Shown here: in pieces, positions 24,565 to 33,533 of the stretch
Layout of the letters: the number at the start of each line of letters is the position of its first letter
Position numbering within the stretch: position 1 is the stretch's first letter
Assembly (NCBI GenBank): GCA_024636475.1
Contig: JAGXHA010000035.1
Span: forward strand, 1 to 51,359
Reading direction: 5' to 3'
DNA from: Roseobacter sp.
GTDB lineage: Bacteria; Pseudomonadota; Alphaproteobacteria; Rhodobacterales; Rhodobacteraceae
Length of the DNA stretch: 51,359 bases
The notes under the pieces: model-generated
What the model saw: the letters and a program-made list of their open reading frames with translations, nothing else
What the model was told of the DNA's origin: nothing
The model's database searches: none
Translations under genes and position numbers: made by a program

Positions 24565-25403
24565 AGGATAACCTGATGTTCTTTCTGGCCGTGAAATCCG
24601 GTTTGACAGGCAAAGGTCTTGCCCGCGCTTGCCTCAGTTACCCCGACAGCTGCCGATGTCGCGAACAACGTGCTCAGATCCGGCCCGCCAAAGGCCGGGC
24701 ATGTCATCTGGCTTGCCGCGAAATCCACTTTCGACGTGAACGTCCCTGTCGCATCAAAGCGGGCGACCCGCCCTGCCCCCCATTGCGCGACCCACAAAAA
24801 GCCATCGCGATCTACGACCGCTCCATCTGGATTCATCTTGTCTTGTGACAGGTTGATATGCATCTCCGGAGTGCCCATGGGCCAGCCGCTATCATCAAGC
24901 GCTTGCCGCATGACGCGGCGGGTGGGGGTGTCGGTGAAATAGGCAAAACGTTTGTCGGGTGAAAAACAGATCGCGTTCGAAATTGTTATGTGGGCGTAAA
25001 GCTGGCGCAGTGTCCCTTTGAAATAGCGGTAAATCGCGCCAAGACCGGGTTCGGCCTGCTTGCCCATCGTACCGATCCAGAAGCCCCCCCAAGGGTCCGC
25101 ACGCCCGTCATTTGACCGGGTCAAAGGCTGATCCACTTCCAAACCGATCAGTTTGGTTTTTTCGCCAGTGGTCAAATCGAAGGCAAGCAACATGGTTTCG
25201 GACGCAATCAAGAGCGTGTTTTCGTCAATCCAGCCCGCAGCGGAGACATGTTCATCGAATTGCCAGTGCTTTGGCTGGCCCGCGTCCTGCGTCATCAGGC
25301 GCATGCCAAGAATATCGAACCAGAAAAGCTGCTGACGCACCGGATGCCAAAGCGGCCCCTCGCCCAAAGCACAGGCGCGAGCATCGAACACCTGCATATT
25401 CAT
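24561..25403 (-). CDS. SMP-30/gluconolactonase family sugar lactonase
   Basis: A 280-residue six-bladed propeller enzyme. Typical features: EGPLWHP near residue 15 (metal-binding Glu), RSNDGRADPWGGFWIGTMG in the middle (metal-ligand Asn), and MNPDGAVVDRDGFLWVAQWG, where Asp sits in the ligand position. It probably opens galactono-lactone to galactonate after the SDR dehydrogenase. It overlaps both neighbours by 4 bases (ATGA), so the genes are translationally coupled. The precise sugar is inferred from the KDGal kinase and KDPGal aldolase next door. Confidence 0.92.
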   Translation of the reverse strand: MNMQVFDARACALGEGPLWHPVRQQLFWFDILGMRLMTQDAGQPKHWQFDEHVSAAGWIDENTLLIASETMLLAFDLTTGEKTKLIGLEVDQPLTRSNDGRADPWGGFWIGTMGKQAEPGLGAIYRYFKGTLRQLYAHITISNAICFSPDKRFAYFTDTPTRRVMRQALDDSGWPMGTPEMHINLSQDKMNPDGAVVDRDGFLWVAQWGAGRVARFDATGTFTSKVDFAASQMTCPAFGGPDLSTLFATSAAVGVTEASAGKTFACQTGFHGQKEHQVIL

Positions 25404-26005
25404 GCGTTAGCCGCATCATAGGCCGCGACGATATCATCGGCGCGCGCGCGCACCTCAGCCACACCAAGCCCCGGCGTATAAATCCCCGTTCCGATGCCAA
25501 AACCAGCAGCGCCAGCGCCCAACCAATCGGCAAAGTTCTTGGGCCCGACACCGCCCACTGCATAGACTTCGGTGCATTTGGGAAGCACAGCAGAAATGGC
25601 CTTTAGCCCTTCAGTTCCCATCAGGAACGAGGGGAAAATCTTGAGCCCATCAGCCCCTGCCCGCAGTGCTGCAAAACATTCTGTCGGGGTCAGTGCACCC
25701 GGATAAGACAGCAATCCAGCCGCCTTGGTCGCTGCAATCACATCTACGTTGGTATCGGGCGACACGATCATCTTGCCCCCCGCCACGGCGACATCGGTCA
25801 TGTCTTTGACGGTCAGGACGGTCCCAGCGCCGATTACCGCTTGATCCCCAAAGACGTCTGCCATCAAAGCGATGCTTTTCAGCGGTTCAGGAGAGTTGAG
25901 CGGTACTTCAATCCGGGTGATCCCTGCCTCAATCAATGTGGCGCAGATGGCGTGGGCCTCGAAAGGTTGAACACCCCGCAGAATGGCGATGATTTTCCGG
26001 GTCAT
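25400..26005 (-). CDS. dgoA: 2-dehydro-3-deoxy-6-phosphogalactonate aldolase
   Basis: A 201-residue KDPG/KDPGal-type class I aldolase that splits KDPGal into pyruvate and glyceraldehyde 3-phosphate. MTRKIIAILRGVQ opens the barrel; GITRIEVPLNSPEPLKSI holds the catalytic Glu strand; GADGLKIFPS carries the Schiff-base lysine. VGGVGPKNFADWLGAGAAGF is the phosphate-binding end. PLNSPEP instead of TLRTP favours the galactonate branch. The start at 26005 overlaps the kinase stop by ATGA; an upstream GTG/ATG at 26023 would overlap further. It catalyses the last step of the De Ley-Doudoroff route. Confidence 0.93.
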   Translation of the reverse strand: MTRKIIAILRGVQPFEAHAICATLIEAGITRIEVPLNSPEPLKSIALMADVFGDQAVIGAGTVLTVKDMTDVAVAGGKMIVSPDTNVDVIAATKAAGLLSYPGALTPTECFAALRAGADGLKIFPSFLMGTEGLKAISAVLPKCTEVYAVGGVGPKNFADWLGAGAAGFGIGTGIYTPGLGVAEVRARADDIVAAYDAANA

Positions 26006-26925
26006 GGCATGGGTTCCTTGCAAGAGTTTCTGGCGGCGGTCAGGCCTGTCAGGGTCACGTCGCCTACCTCAAAAACAGAGGCTTCCACGCCTTGGGCGGC
26101 CAAGCCCCGACGGTAAGGTCCGGCCACGACACCATCACCGATGATCGCAACATTCTGGCCCAGCCAATATGGGCGTGCGCCCGCAAGTTCGGCACCGATC
26201 AGCAACCCCGACAGCCGCGACCGCGCCACGGCGGGTTCAAGATCGGCCACCAGCGATCCTGCCCTGAGGCCAAATAGCCGCGCAGCCAGCAACTGTGGAC
26301 GGTCCATCGCCTCTGTAACGGCATCATCGAAAACGCCGGCATCAAAGCCATCTTCCGAAACGCTGTGGCGCAGAACGGATTGCTTGGCCAGCAACGCAAA
26401 CAGTTCACCAGTCATAAAGGTCTGGAAACTCACAATCTCGCGGGCACTGATCTGGACCCATTTTGTATGCGTCCCGGGCAGGCAGAGAACGCCGTCAAAA
26501 TCGGGGTGATCATGCAGAAATCCCGCAATCTGGGTCTCCTCGCCACGCATGACATCAGGTGGCGTCACCTGTTTCACACCCGGCACGATATAAACGGCGA
26601 TGCGCGGGTCGCCAGAGGCAACAGCGGTAACCGACTGCCCGTCAGGTGCCATGCAGGGCACGCTTAGATAGGCGGCTTCAGCCCAGCCCTGTCTGGAGCC
26701 GACCATACCACAACAAATCACCGGCACGACTTTTGCATCAGTCAGGTAGGGTTCAATCAACGCCATCAAAGCGGGTTCAAACCCGTCCCTTTGCAAAACA
26801 CCCATACCCATTTGCGAGGTCAATGTCGCCAAGGGTGAATCGTTCGGGCCAATGATCCAGACCCTTAGATTTGTTGTGCCCCAGTCAACCGCGATCCAGT
26901 CGGTGTTATGTGAGTTGCCTGCCAC
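26002..26925 (-). CDS. dgoK: 2-dehydro-3-deoxygalactonokinase
   Basis: A 307-residue kinase of the DgoK family that phosphorylates KDGal with ATP. WIAVDWGTTNLRVWII is the N-terminal phosphate loop of this fold, CGMVGSRQGWAEAAYLSVPC a family block, CLPGTHTKWVQI the substrate region, and IIGDGVVAGPYRRGLAAQG the C-terminal nucleotide region. The start is GTG 26925, whose G is also the last base of the SDR stop codon TAG (one-base overlap), and the stop overlaps the aldolase start. Cytoplasmic. Middle of the galactose catabolic operon. Confidence 0.94.
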   Translation of the reverse strand: MAGNSHNTDWIAVDWGTTNLRVWIIGPNDSPLATLTSQMGMGVLQRDGFEPALMALIEPYLTDAKVVPVICCGMVGSRQGWAEAAYLSVPCMAPDGQSVTAVASGDPRIAVYIVPGVKQVTPPDVMRGEETQIAGFLHDHPDFDGVLCLPGTHTKWVQISAREIVSFQTFMTGELFALLAKQSVLRHSVSEDGFDAGVFDDAVTEAMDRPQLLAARLFGLRAGSLVADLEPAVARSRLSGLLIGAELAGARPYWLGQNVAIIGDGVVAGPYRRGLAAQGVEASVFEVGDVTLTGLTAARNSCKEPMP

Positions 26926-27698
26926 TAGCCTGTCACCACAACGCCGCCATCGACGACCAAGGCTTGCCCGGTAAGCATCCGGCTGGTGTCGGAGGCGAGG
27001 AAAAGCACGGCATCCACGATGTCGCGCGGCTCAAGCGCGTCGGGCAGACATTGGCGGGAAAGATGGGCGGCAAGGGCATCTTCGGTCACCCACATGTCCT
27101 TTTGCTTTTGTGTCAAAACCCAACCGGGTGCAATCGCGTTGACGCGGATATGGTCGGGGCCGACTTCGCGGGCAAGCGACCTGGTCAAGCCGTTGATGCC
27201 GGAATTTGCCATCGTATAAAGCGGATAGCCTGCGTTGCCCATCATATAGCTGATCGACGTAAAGTTGATAATCGACCCTGCCCCCGTTTTGCGCATCCCC
27301 GGCAGCGCGGCTTGGCACGCAAAGAAATAGGCCTTGAGGTTAATGTCGAGCATCTTTGTCCAAAACGCTTCGTCCACCTCTTTGATGCTGTGCCGGGCAT
27401 CGTTTGCCGCATTGTTTACCAGCGCCTTCAATGGGCCGTGGCGTTCGACAGCTTCATCAATAGTGGCTTTCAAAGCGCTGACATCGGTGATGTCGCAGGG
27501 CATGAAATGAGGGCGGTTGCCACCGTAGTTTTCCGCCATTTCATCGCAAAAGGCAGTGGCGTCAGACCGCCCGACAAAGGCGACCTTGGCCCCTTGCTGC
27601 AAAAAACCTTCGGTCAAGGCGGCACCGATCCCCGATCCACCGCCAGTGATATAGACGGACGCCCCCGAGAGGTCGTGAAATGTGGCTGTTGGCATCAT
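26925..27698 (-). CDS. SDR family sugar dehydrogenase (probable galactose 1-dehydrogenase) with altered active site
   Basis: A 257-residue short-chain dehydrogenase. The Rossmann motif TGGGSGIG is at about 18-25, NNAAN marks the central strand, and TSISY holds the active-site Ser region. The catalytic Y-x-x-x-K reads YTMAN, so the lysine is replaced by asparagine; the DNA there is clear (TAT ACG ATG GCA AAT). VNAIAPGWVLTQKQK follows. By context it should oxidise galactose (or another aldose) to the lactone, first step of the pathway. The start is ATG 27698 or the next ATG 27695, with GGAGA upstream. The Lys to Asn change may lower activity or reflect a subfamily trait. Confidence 0.88.
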   Translation of the reverse strand: MMPTATFHDLSGASVYITGGGSGIGAALTEGFLQQGAKVAFVGRSDATAFCDEMAENYGGNRPHFMPCDITDVSALKATIDEAVERHGPLKALVNNAANDARHSIKEVDEAFWTKMLDINLKAYFFACQAALPGMRKTGAGSIINFTSISYMMGNAGYPLYTMANSGINGLTRSLAREVGPDHIRVNAIAPGWVLTQKQKDMWVTEDALAAHLSRQCLPDALEPRDIVDAVLFLASDTSRMLTGQALVVDGGVVVTG

Positions 27699-27774
27699 TG
27701 GGTCAGGTCTCCGATGACAAGAAACAAACGTGGGGCAGACAGATTTCTGATCTGCAAAAGATGTCGGCCACCCA

Positions 27775-29484
27775 TCAGTGGCTTTCACGTGTGACAGGGC
27801 GCGTGTCTTTGCCAACCAGAAAATCCAGATCAGCCCCCCGATCCGCTTGCAACACATGATCAACATAAAGCTTGGCATAGCCGCGGTCATACCGAGGTGC
27901 GTCAGGTGTCCAGTTTGCGCGACGCTCGGCAAGTTCGGCAGCATCGACCAGTAGTTCAAGCACGCCATCCTTTGCCGACACTTTGATCAGATCGCCGGTT
28001 TTCACCAACGCGAGAGTTCCGCCCGCTTGCGCCTCTGGGCTGACATGCAGGATGACGGTGCCGTAAGCCGTGCCCGACATCCGCGCATCAGAGACACGGA
28101 TCATATCGCGGACGCCATTTTCGACCAACTTCTTCGGAATAGGCATGTTGCCTACCTCGGGCATCCCAGGATAGCCTTTGGGTCCGCATCCCTTGAGCAC
28201 CAGAATAGTATCTTTGGTGACAGGCAAATCATCGCGGTCAATGTTCGCCTTGAGGTCTTCGATGTTTTCAAAAACATGCGCCCTGCCTTCGTGCTCCAAC
28301 AGCGCGTCCGTCGCGGCAGAGGGTTTGATGATCGCACCTTGCGGCGCTAGATTGCCCTTGAGAACACGCAACCCCGCTGCCGGCTTGACCGGCTGGTCAT
28401 AACTGTGGATCACGTCGCGGTTATAACATTCTGCCCCCTCAAAATAGGCCGAGATGTCGCCCCCCAGCACCGTTTTCGCCGGGCGCAATTTCGATTTCAA
28501 CTCGGATAGGACAACGGGCATACCGCCTGCATAGCAGAAGTCTTCCATCAGGTATTTGCCCGATGGCATGCAATTCACAAGCAGGGGAATTTCGCCACCG
28601 ATCTCGAAATCCTCGATCACAAGATCAATACCAACCCGGCCAGCCAACGCCAAAAGGTGAACCACTGCATTTGTCGATCCGCCCACAGCCGCATTGGCAA
28701 GGATCGCGTTCTCGAATGCTTCGCGCGTCAGAATATCGGACGGTTTCAGGTCTTCATCAACCATTTCCACGATGCGCTTTCCGGTCAGATGCGCCAGCGC
28801 CATGCGGCGGGCATCAACGGCGGGCAATGCAGCGTTTGTGGGCAGCGACATACCCATCGCCTCGACCAGCGAGGCCATTGTCGACGCAGTGCCCATCGTC
28901 ATGCAAACACCCTTGGAGCGGCTCATCCCGGATTCAGCGGCCATAAAGTCCTGCAAGGTCATATCCCCTGCCCGGACCGCTTCGGAGAATTTCCAAACAT
29001 CCGTTCCCGACCCGATATCATCGCCTTTCCACTTGCCGTTCAGCATGGGGCCAGAGCTGACCACGATGGAAGGCAGATCAACAGACGCAGCCCCCATCAG
29101 CTGGCCGGGGGTTGTCTTGTCACAACCTCCCAGCAGGACAACGGCGTCTATGCCATAGGCCCGAATGGATTCTTCAACATCCATCGCCAGCAGGTTGCGA
29201 AACAACATCGCAGTCGGCTTCATCTGGGTTTCCCCAAGACTCATCACCGGAAATTCAACCGGAAAGCCACCAGCCTCCCACACGCCACGCTTCACGCCCT
29301 CGGCCAGATCGCGCAGACCGGAATTGCACGGCGTCAGTTCCGACCACGTGTTGCAGATGCCGATGATCGGACGGCCGTCAAAAACATGATCGGGAAAGCC
29401 CTGGTTCTTCATCCACGAGCGGTGAATGAAACCGTCCTTGTCATTTTTTCCGTACCAGGCGCGGCTGCGGCGTTCTTTGGTCAT
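27775..29484 (-). CDS. IlvD/Edd family sugar-acid dehydratase
   Basis: A 569-residue Fe-S dehydratase. The three cluster cysteines lie at C53 (TPCN), C121 (GGCDKTTPG) and C194 (SKGVCMTMG), as in arabinonate/galactonate dehydratases of this superfamily. The length and RAWYGKNDKDGFIHRSWMKN opening match pentonate/hexonate dehydratases rather than true dihydroxy-acid dehydratase. In this operon it should convert galactonate to 2-keto-3-deoxygalactonate, in place of the enolase-type DgoD. The start ATG 29484 has AAGGG upstream; a longer start at 29535 adds a basic stretch without support. Confidence 0.9.
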   Translation of the reverse strand: MTKERRSRAWYGKNDKDGFIHRSWMKNQGFPDHVFDGRPIIGICNTWSELTPCNSGLRDLAEGVKRGVWEAGGFPVEFPVMSLGETQMKPTAMLFRNLLAMDVEESIRAYGIDAVVLLGGCDKTTPGQLMGAASVDLPSIVVSSGPMLNGKWKGDDIGSGTDVWKFSEAVRAGDMTLQDFMAAESGMSRSKGVCMTMGTASTMASLVEAMGMSLPTNAALPAVDARRMALAHLTGKRIVEMVDEDLKPSDILTREAFENAILANAAVGGSTNAVVHLLALAGRVGIDLVIEDFEIGGEIPLLVNCMPSGKYLMEDFCYAGGMPVVLSELKSKLRPAKTVLGGDISAYFEGAECYNRDVIHSYDQPVKPAAGLRVLKGNLAPQGAIIKPSAATDALLEHEGRAHVFENIEDLKANIDRDDLPVTKDTILVLKGCGPKGYPGMPEVGNMPIPKKLVENGVRDMIRVSDARMSGTAYGTVILHVSPEAQAGGTLALVKTGDLIKVSAKDGVLELLVDAAELAERRANWTPDAPRYDRGYAKLYVDHVLQADRGADLDFLVGKDTRPVTRESH

Positions 29485-29542
29485 GTTAGGCCCTTGTCCC
29501 CGTCGCGAGCGGCGGAATTTGAGTTTATTTGGCAAAGTGAAA

Positions 29543-31624
29543 TCATAGTTTAGTGCCCTCCAGCACCCACATCGAGTCTGGAAAGCTCCATGGCAAGTTT
29601 ATGCCTTGTCGCATGAGATAGATGCCCGACAAATCAATCGGACCGGATTTCAGCGCGGGCGCACCACGAGACAAATGCGTGAGATCGCTGCGGTTCACCA
29701 GATTGATCCGGTAGGTCGCCTGCGGGTCAAGCGCGGTCAAGCGTAGAGGGCGTGGTAGGATTTGGGGGCCTGTGTCCGACTTGCCAATAAAGGCAACAAA
29801 ACGCCCTCCGTCAAAGCTGATTTGCTGTTCGGCCAGCACCGCAGGGTCCGGGCTGTCGAGGCGCAGAATATCAGCACGATACAGCCAGTCGCGATTGTCT
29901 TTCCACCAGTTGGTGATGAACTTGAGGGTGGCGGCTTCTTCTACCGTGAGTTCACGCGGGTCCATCTCGAAGCCCATGTGGCGTTGTGCTGCGACCCAGC
30001 CGCGAAACGCCATGGAATGGGTGCGACCAGAGGTGTGGCAGTGTCTTGGGCCAACATGGCTGCCGGTGACGGCCATCGGCAGGAACTGCGCGGCGTGATG
30101 TTGGATTTTCAGACGCTCCAGCGCATCGTTGCTGTCAGACAGCCAGACCCGCTGGGTCCGCGCCATGATACCGAAATCGATGCGCCCGCCCCCCGAGGCG
30201 CAGCTTTCGATTTCAACGTTCGGGAAGTTCTGGCGCAGCCGGTCAAGCAGCGCGTAAGTGCCGCGGGTCTGAGCCGCATCGGGGGCGGGCAGAACCCGAT
30301 TATGATCCCACTTGATATACTCGACAGGATACGTGCGCAGGATGGCAGAGAGGCAATCGTAAAGGTAATTGCACACTTCGGAATTGGCCATATCCAGGAC
30401 CATTTGCTGGCGGCCCAGAACCTGATCAGCCTTGCCAAGCGCCCAGTGAGGGTGGGCGCGGAACAGGTCGCTGTCAGGGTTGACCATCTCGGGTTCAAAC
30501 CAGATCCCAAAGCCCAGCCCCAACTCGGACAAGTGATCGGTCAATGCCCCCAAACCCTCGGGGTATTTGCGCCGATCAACCGTCCAGTCGCCAAGCCCGC
30601 TGGTGTCGTCGTCGCGTTGACCGAACCACCCGTCATCCAGAACGAACCGTTCAGCGCCCAGACCGGCGGCGCGGGTGGCGATGTCTTTTAGCGCATCAAT
30701 GTTGTGGTCGAAATAGATCGCTTCCCAACAGTTGTAATGGACCGGCCGGGGCGCGTCGGGTTTAGCCCATGTCACGATCCTGTCGCGCAGGTGGCGCTGG
30801 AAGGCAACGCCACATCCGTTCAGGCCGGTTTGGGAATAGGCCAAGTACAGCGGTGCCGTTTCAAACCGGGTCGCCGCGTGCAGTTCAAGCTGCGGCGCGT
30901 GGCCCCATTGCACCTGACGACGCCCATCGGGCAGTTCCTCTGCGATCATCTTGTGACCGCCGGACCAGCCATAATGAAAACCGTAGGCTTCGCCTTGGGT
31001 GTTGGTGGCACCCGTGCACGGAATGATAAGGCCGGGGAAATGTTCATGCCCGGTGCGCCCCGTGCGGTTTTCGCGCGCGTGAATGCCCGCGGACCAGGCG
31101 ATCCGGTTTGGCTGGAATTCACCAATCCAACGGCCCGAGTAGTCAATCATCTCATCAGACTGTTGTGGTGCTGGCAAAACAGGTGCGGCAAGCCAGTCAA
31201 GATGAACCGGCTGGGCAGCCTCAAGCGTGGTTTGCGCGGTGATGATGCCGGTTTCGGTATCCGCTGCGAAATCAAAGATCAGGGTCAGCCCGTTCTTTTG
31301 ATCCACGCAACGCAGGCTTAGGCCCGTTGCGGTCCCGGCACTTTCAAGGCTGAACGCCGGATAGACCAATGCGCCGTTTGCATCGCGTAGGATCAGGCCC
31401 GCCTGACCGGGAAAGCTGCGGCTTGCTTCGGGCGAAAGGGAGAGATCAGGGTTTTCATCCAGCATCCCACCCGTGACATCCAGCATATGTGCCGCGTGAA
31501 TATCGGCAAGATCGACGCTGTCGCGCAAGGGTGCCCCCCAATAGATCACCTGCGGCAGGCACTGTTGGCACGAGGACAGAACAAGCGTCTGCTGGGCGGT
31601 GTCTATGCGGTAGATCTTGGTCAT
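29543..31624 (-). CDS. Alpha-galactosidase, glycoside hydrolase family 36
   Basis: A 693-residue cytoplasmic enzyme that removes alpha-linked galactose from melibiose- or raffinose-type sugars. The GH36 core shows NCWEAIYFDHN and VLDDGWFGQRDDD near residues 298-340, the nucleophile D440 in YIKWDHNR, CASGGGR at 475-481, and the acid/base D497 in WLSDSND. The N-terminal beta-sandwich and C-terminal domain are complete. There are 6 bases between the permease stop and its start. No signal peptide, so the oligosaccharide must be imported first by the adjacent ABC transporter. Confidence 0.95.
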   Translation of the reverse strand: MTKIYRIDTAQQTLVLSSCQQCLPQVIYWGAPLRDSVDLADIHAAHMLDVTGGMLDENPDLSLSPEASRSFPGQAGLILRDANGALVYPAFSLESAGTATGLSLRCVDQKNGLTLIFDFAADTETGIITAQTTLEAAQPVHLDWLAAPVLPAPQQSDEMIDYSGRWIGEFQPNRIAWSAGIHARENRTGRTGHEHFPGLIIPCTGATNTQGEAYGFHYGWSGGHKMIAEELPDGRRQVQWGHAPQLELHAATRFETAPLYLAYSQTGLNGCGVAFQRHLRDRIVTWAKPDAPRPVHYNCWEAIYFDHNIDALKDIATRAAGLGAERFVLDDGWFGQRDDDTSGLGDWTVDRRKYPEGLGALTDHLSELGLGFGIWFEPEMVNPDSDLFRAHPHWALGKADQVLGRQQMVLDMANSEVCNYLYDCLSAILRTYPVEYIKWDHNRVLPAPDAAQTRGTYALLDRLRQNFPNVEIESCASGGGRIDFGIMARTQRVWLSDSNDALERLKIQHHAAQFLPMAVTGSHVGPRHCHTSGRTHSMAFRGWVAAQRHMGFEMDPRELTVEEAATLKFITNWWKDNRDWLYRADILRLDSPDPAVLAEQQISFDGGRFVAFIGKSDTGPQILPRPLRLTALDPQATYRINLVNRSDLTHLSRGAPALKSGPIDLSGIYLMRQGINLPWSFPDSMWVLEGTKL

Positions 31625-31630
31625 GGTTGT

Positions 31631-32479
31631 CTACTTTACTGCGCCCAAGGTGAGACCGGCGATAAAATGCCGCTGCATTGCAAAGAACATTGCGACAGGC
31701 GGCAAGGCCGCAACGATGCTGCCCGCACTCATCAGGTGATAGGCGGCGCGATATTGCGCGTTGAAGCTGGTAATACCGGCGGTCACGGGCTGGCTTTCGA
31801 TCCCTTGGGTCAACACCACCGCCCAGAAATAATCGTTCCAGATGAAGGTGAAAACCAGCACGGCAAGGGCAGCGATGGCGGGCTTCATCAAGGGCAATAC
31901 CACAAACCAGAATATCCGCCATTCCGCGACGCCTTCAACACGTGCGGCCTCGATCAACTCGACCGGCAGGGCACGGATGAAGTTGCGCATAAACAGCGTG
32001 CAGAACCCCGTTTGAAAGGCGATATGGAACAGCACAAGTCCCGTCTTGGTGTTGTAAAGCCCCATATCCAATGTCAGATCGCGCACCGGCACCATCAGGA
32101 TTTGGAAGGGTACGAAATTGCCCGCAACGAAGATGAAGAACACCAAAAGGTTGGCGCCGAATCTGTAAACGCCAAGGGCGAAGCCTGTCATGCTGGATAG
32201 CACGATACATCCGATGACGGTTGGCACGGTGATCAGGACCGAATTCAGCATGTAGCGCGGCATGTCTGATTCCAGAAACACCTTGCCGTAATTTTCGAAC
32301 CCGGCAAAGCGGGACGGCAATGTCCAATAGTCGCCAGAGGAGAAATCACCCGCAGGTTTGATCGAAAAAAGCGCAACGGCGATCAAGGGCAGCAGCCACA
32401 GGATCAGCGCGACAGGCAGCATAGACTGATAGGTCAGCTGCCACGACCGAGAGGTTTTGGCGATTGGCGTCGGGAACAT
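31631..32479 (-). CDS. ABC sugar transporter permease (MalG/LacG-like)
   Basis: A 282-residue inner-membrane protein with six predicted helices. The EAA loop that docks the ATPase reads IEAARVEGVAEWRIFWFVVLP, with the typical Glu-Ala-Ala and Gly. The N-terminal periplasmic loop (SIKPAGDFSSG) and the C-terminal TLGAVK fit the MalG class of CUT1 importers. It begins 1 base after the upstream permease gene's end, so the two permeases are coupled. It works with the binding protein at 33534 and probably the ATPase at 35769 on the other strand. Confidence 0.93.
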   Translation of the reverse strand: MFPTPIAKTSRSWQLTYQSMLPVALILWLLPLIAVALFSIKPAGDFSSGDYWTLPSRFAGFENYGKVFLESDMPRYMLNSVLITVPTVIGCIVLSSMTGFALGVYRFGANLLVFFIFVAGNFVPFQILMVPVRDLTLDMGLYNTKTGLVLFHIAFQTGFCTLFMRNFIRALPVELIEAARVEGVAEWRIFWFVVLPLMKPAIAALAVLVFTFIWNDYFWAVVLTQGIESQPVTAGITSFNAQYRAAYHLMSAGSIVAALPPVAMFFAMQRHFIAGLTLGAVK

Positions 32480-32480
32480 C

Positions 32481-33410
32481 TCAGCGGCCCTTTTCTTCTT
32501 TGTACATGGACCGCAAGAAGTAGGCGATGAAGCAGAACATGATCAGGAACAACACCACAGCAATGGCCGCACCATAGCCCATACGGAAGCCGTATTCGCT
32601 CAGGGCGACCTCGAACATATAAAAACTAAGCACGCGGGATTCACCGAAAGGCCCGCCGTTGGTCATGATCGAGATCAGATCAAAGCTGCGCAGCGCACCG
32701 ATGATGGTCACGACAAAAGCGATAAACGTCGCGGGCTTTAGCTGCGGGACAATCACATACCAAAGCATGCGCCATCCTTTTGCACCATCCAGCCGCGCGG
32801 CCTCGATCTGTTCAGGATCCACCGCGTTCAAGCCCGTGAGGTAAAGGATCATGCAATAAGCAGTTTGCGGCCACAGTCCGGCAGCGATGATCCCGAATGT
32901 GACATAGTCCGGATCGCCCAGCACGTTGATCGGGCCCAGCCCGACCCAGCCGATCAGCGTGTTCAACAAGCCAAAGGTAGGATCATAAAACCATGTAAAG
33001 ACAAGACCCACCACAACCTGACTGATCACGAAAGGAAAAAAGAACATAGACTTGTAAAGCCGGATGCCGGTCACGGTCTGGTTCAGGAACAACGCGATAA
33101 ACAGGCCCGCAGGAATAGCGAAGACATAGAGGGCCAGCCAAAGCACGTTGTTGCTAAGCGATGTGAAAAAGGCCGGATCATCAAACATCTCGCGGTAATT
33201 TTCAGAGCCGACAAATTCGGCAGCCCCCAGCCCGTCCCAGCGATAAAGAGACAGGTTGAAGCTTTGGAAAATGGGAAAGATCACATAGAAAGCGAAAAAC
33301 AACATGCCCGGCGCAAGAAACAGCCATGGTGTCACCTTGATCTCGTTGCGCTTGTACCACGATCGTTTTGGCGGCTGATATTCCGTTTCGGAAAGTGCAG
33401 GTGCTGTCAC
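32481..33410 (-). CDS. ABC sugar transporter permease (MalF/LacF-like)
   Basis: A 309-residue inner-membrane protein, MalF class. A cytoplasmic N-terminus (PPKRSWYKRNEIKVTPW) precedes the first helix FLAPGMLFFAFYVIFPIF. The EAA loop reads IEAARLDGAKGWRMLWYVIVP. The start is GTG 33410, with an ideal AGGAGG 7 bases upstream. It forms the pore with the next permease. A GC-rich hairpin with a UUCG loop lies in the 123-base gap from the binding-protein gene. Confidence 0.93.
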   Translation of the reverse strand: MTAPALSETEYQPPKRSWYKRNEIKVTPWLFLAPGMLFFAFYVIFPIFQSFNLSLYRWDGLGAAEFVGSENYREMFDDPAFFTSLSNNVLWLALYVFAIPAGLFIALFLNQTVTGIRLYKSMFFFPFVISQVVVGLVFTWFYDPTFGLLNTLIGWVGLGPINVLGDPDYVTFGIIAAGLWPQTAYCMILYLTGLNAVDPEQIEAARLDGAKGWRMLWYVIVPQLKPATFIAFVVTIIGALRSFDLISIMTNGGPFGESRVLSFYMFEVALSEYGFRMGYGAAIAVVLFLIMFCFIAYFLRSMYKEEKGR

Positions 33411-33502
33411 TTTTGGGCCTCCTGTCGTGTTGGTTGGCGCATGTAGAAACCGTGAAACCTCACGACTTGCAGATGGGCCGGGTTGGGCGGAAGTTCGGGG
33501 TC

Positions 33503-33524
33503 GGGCGGGCGCGAACGCCCACCC
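33503..33524 (-). promoter_or_regulatory. UUCG-tetraloop hairpin between binding-protein and permease genes
   Basis: On the minus-strand transcript the sequence is GGGTGGGCG, TTCG, CGCCCGCCC: nine stem pairs (one G-U) closed by a very stable UUCG loop, starting 9 bases past the binding-protein stop. No T-run follows. Such hairpins typically shield the upstream mRNA from 3' decay, so the binding protein is made in excess over the permeases. Confidence 0.7.
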
Positions 33525-33533
33525 GCAGTTAAC

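Noticed and set aside
27699..27968. N-terminal extension of the SDR gene
   Set aside because: The extra 90 codons are antisense-like, cross into the dehydratase end, and the Rossmann fold begins properly at 27698.
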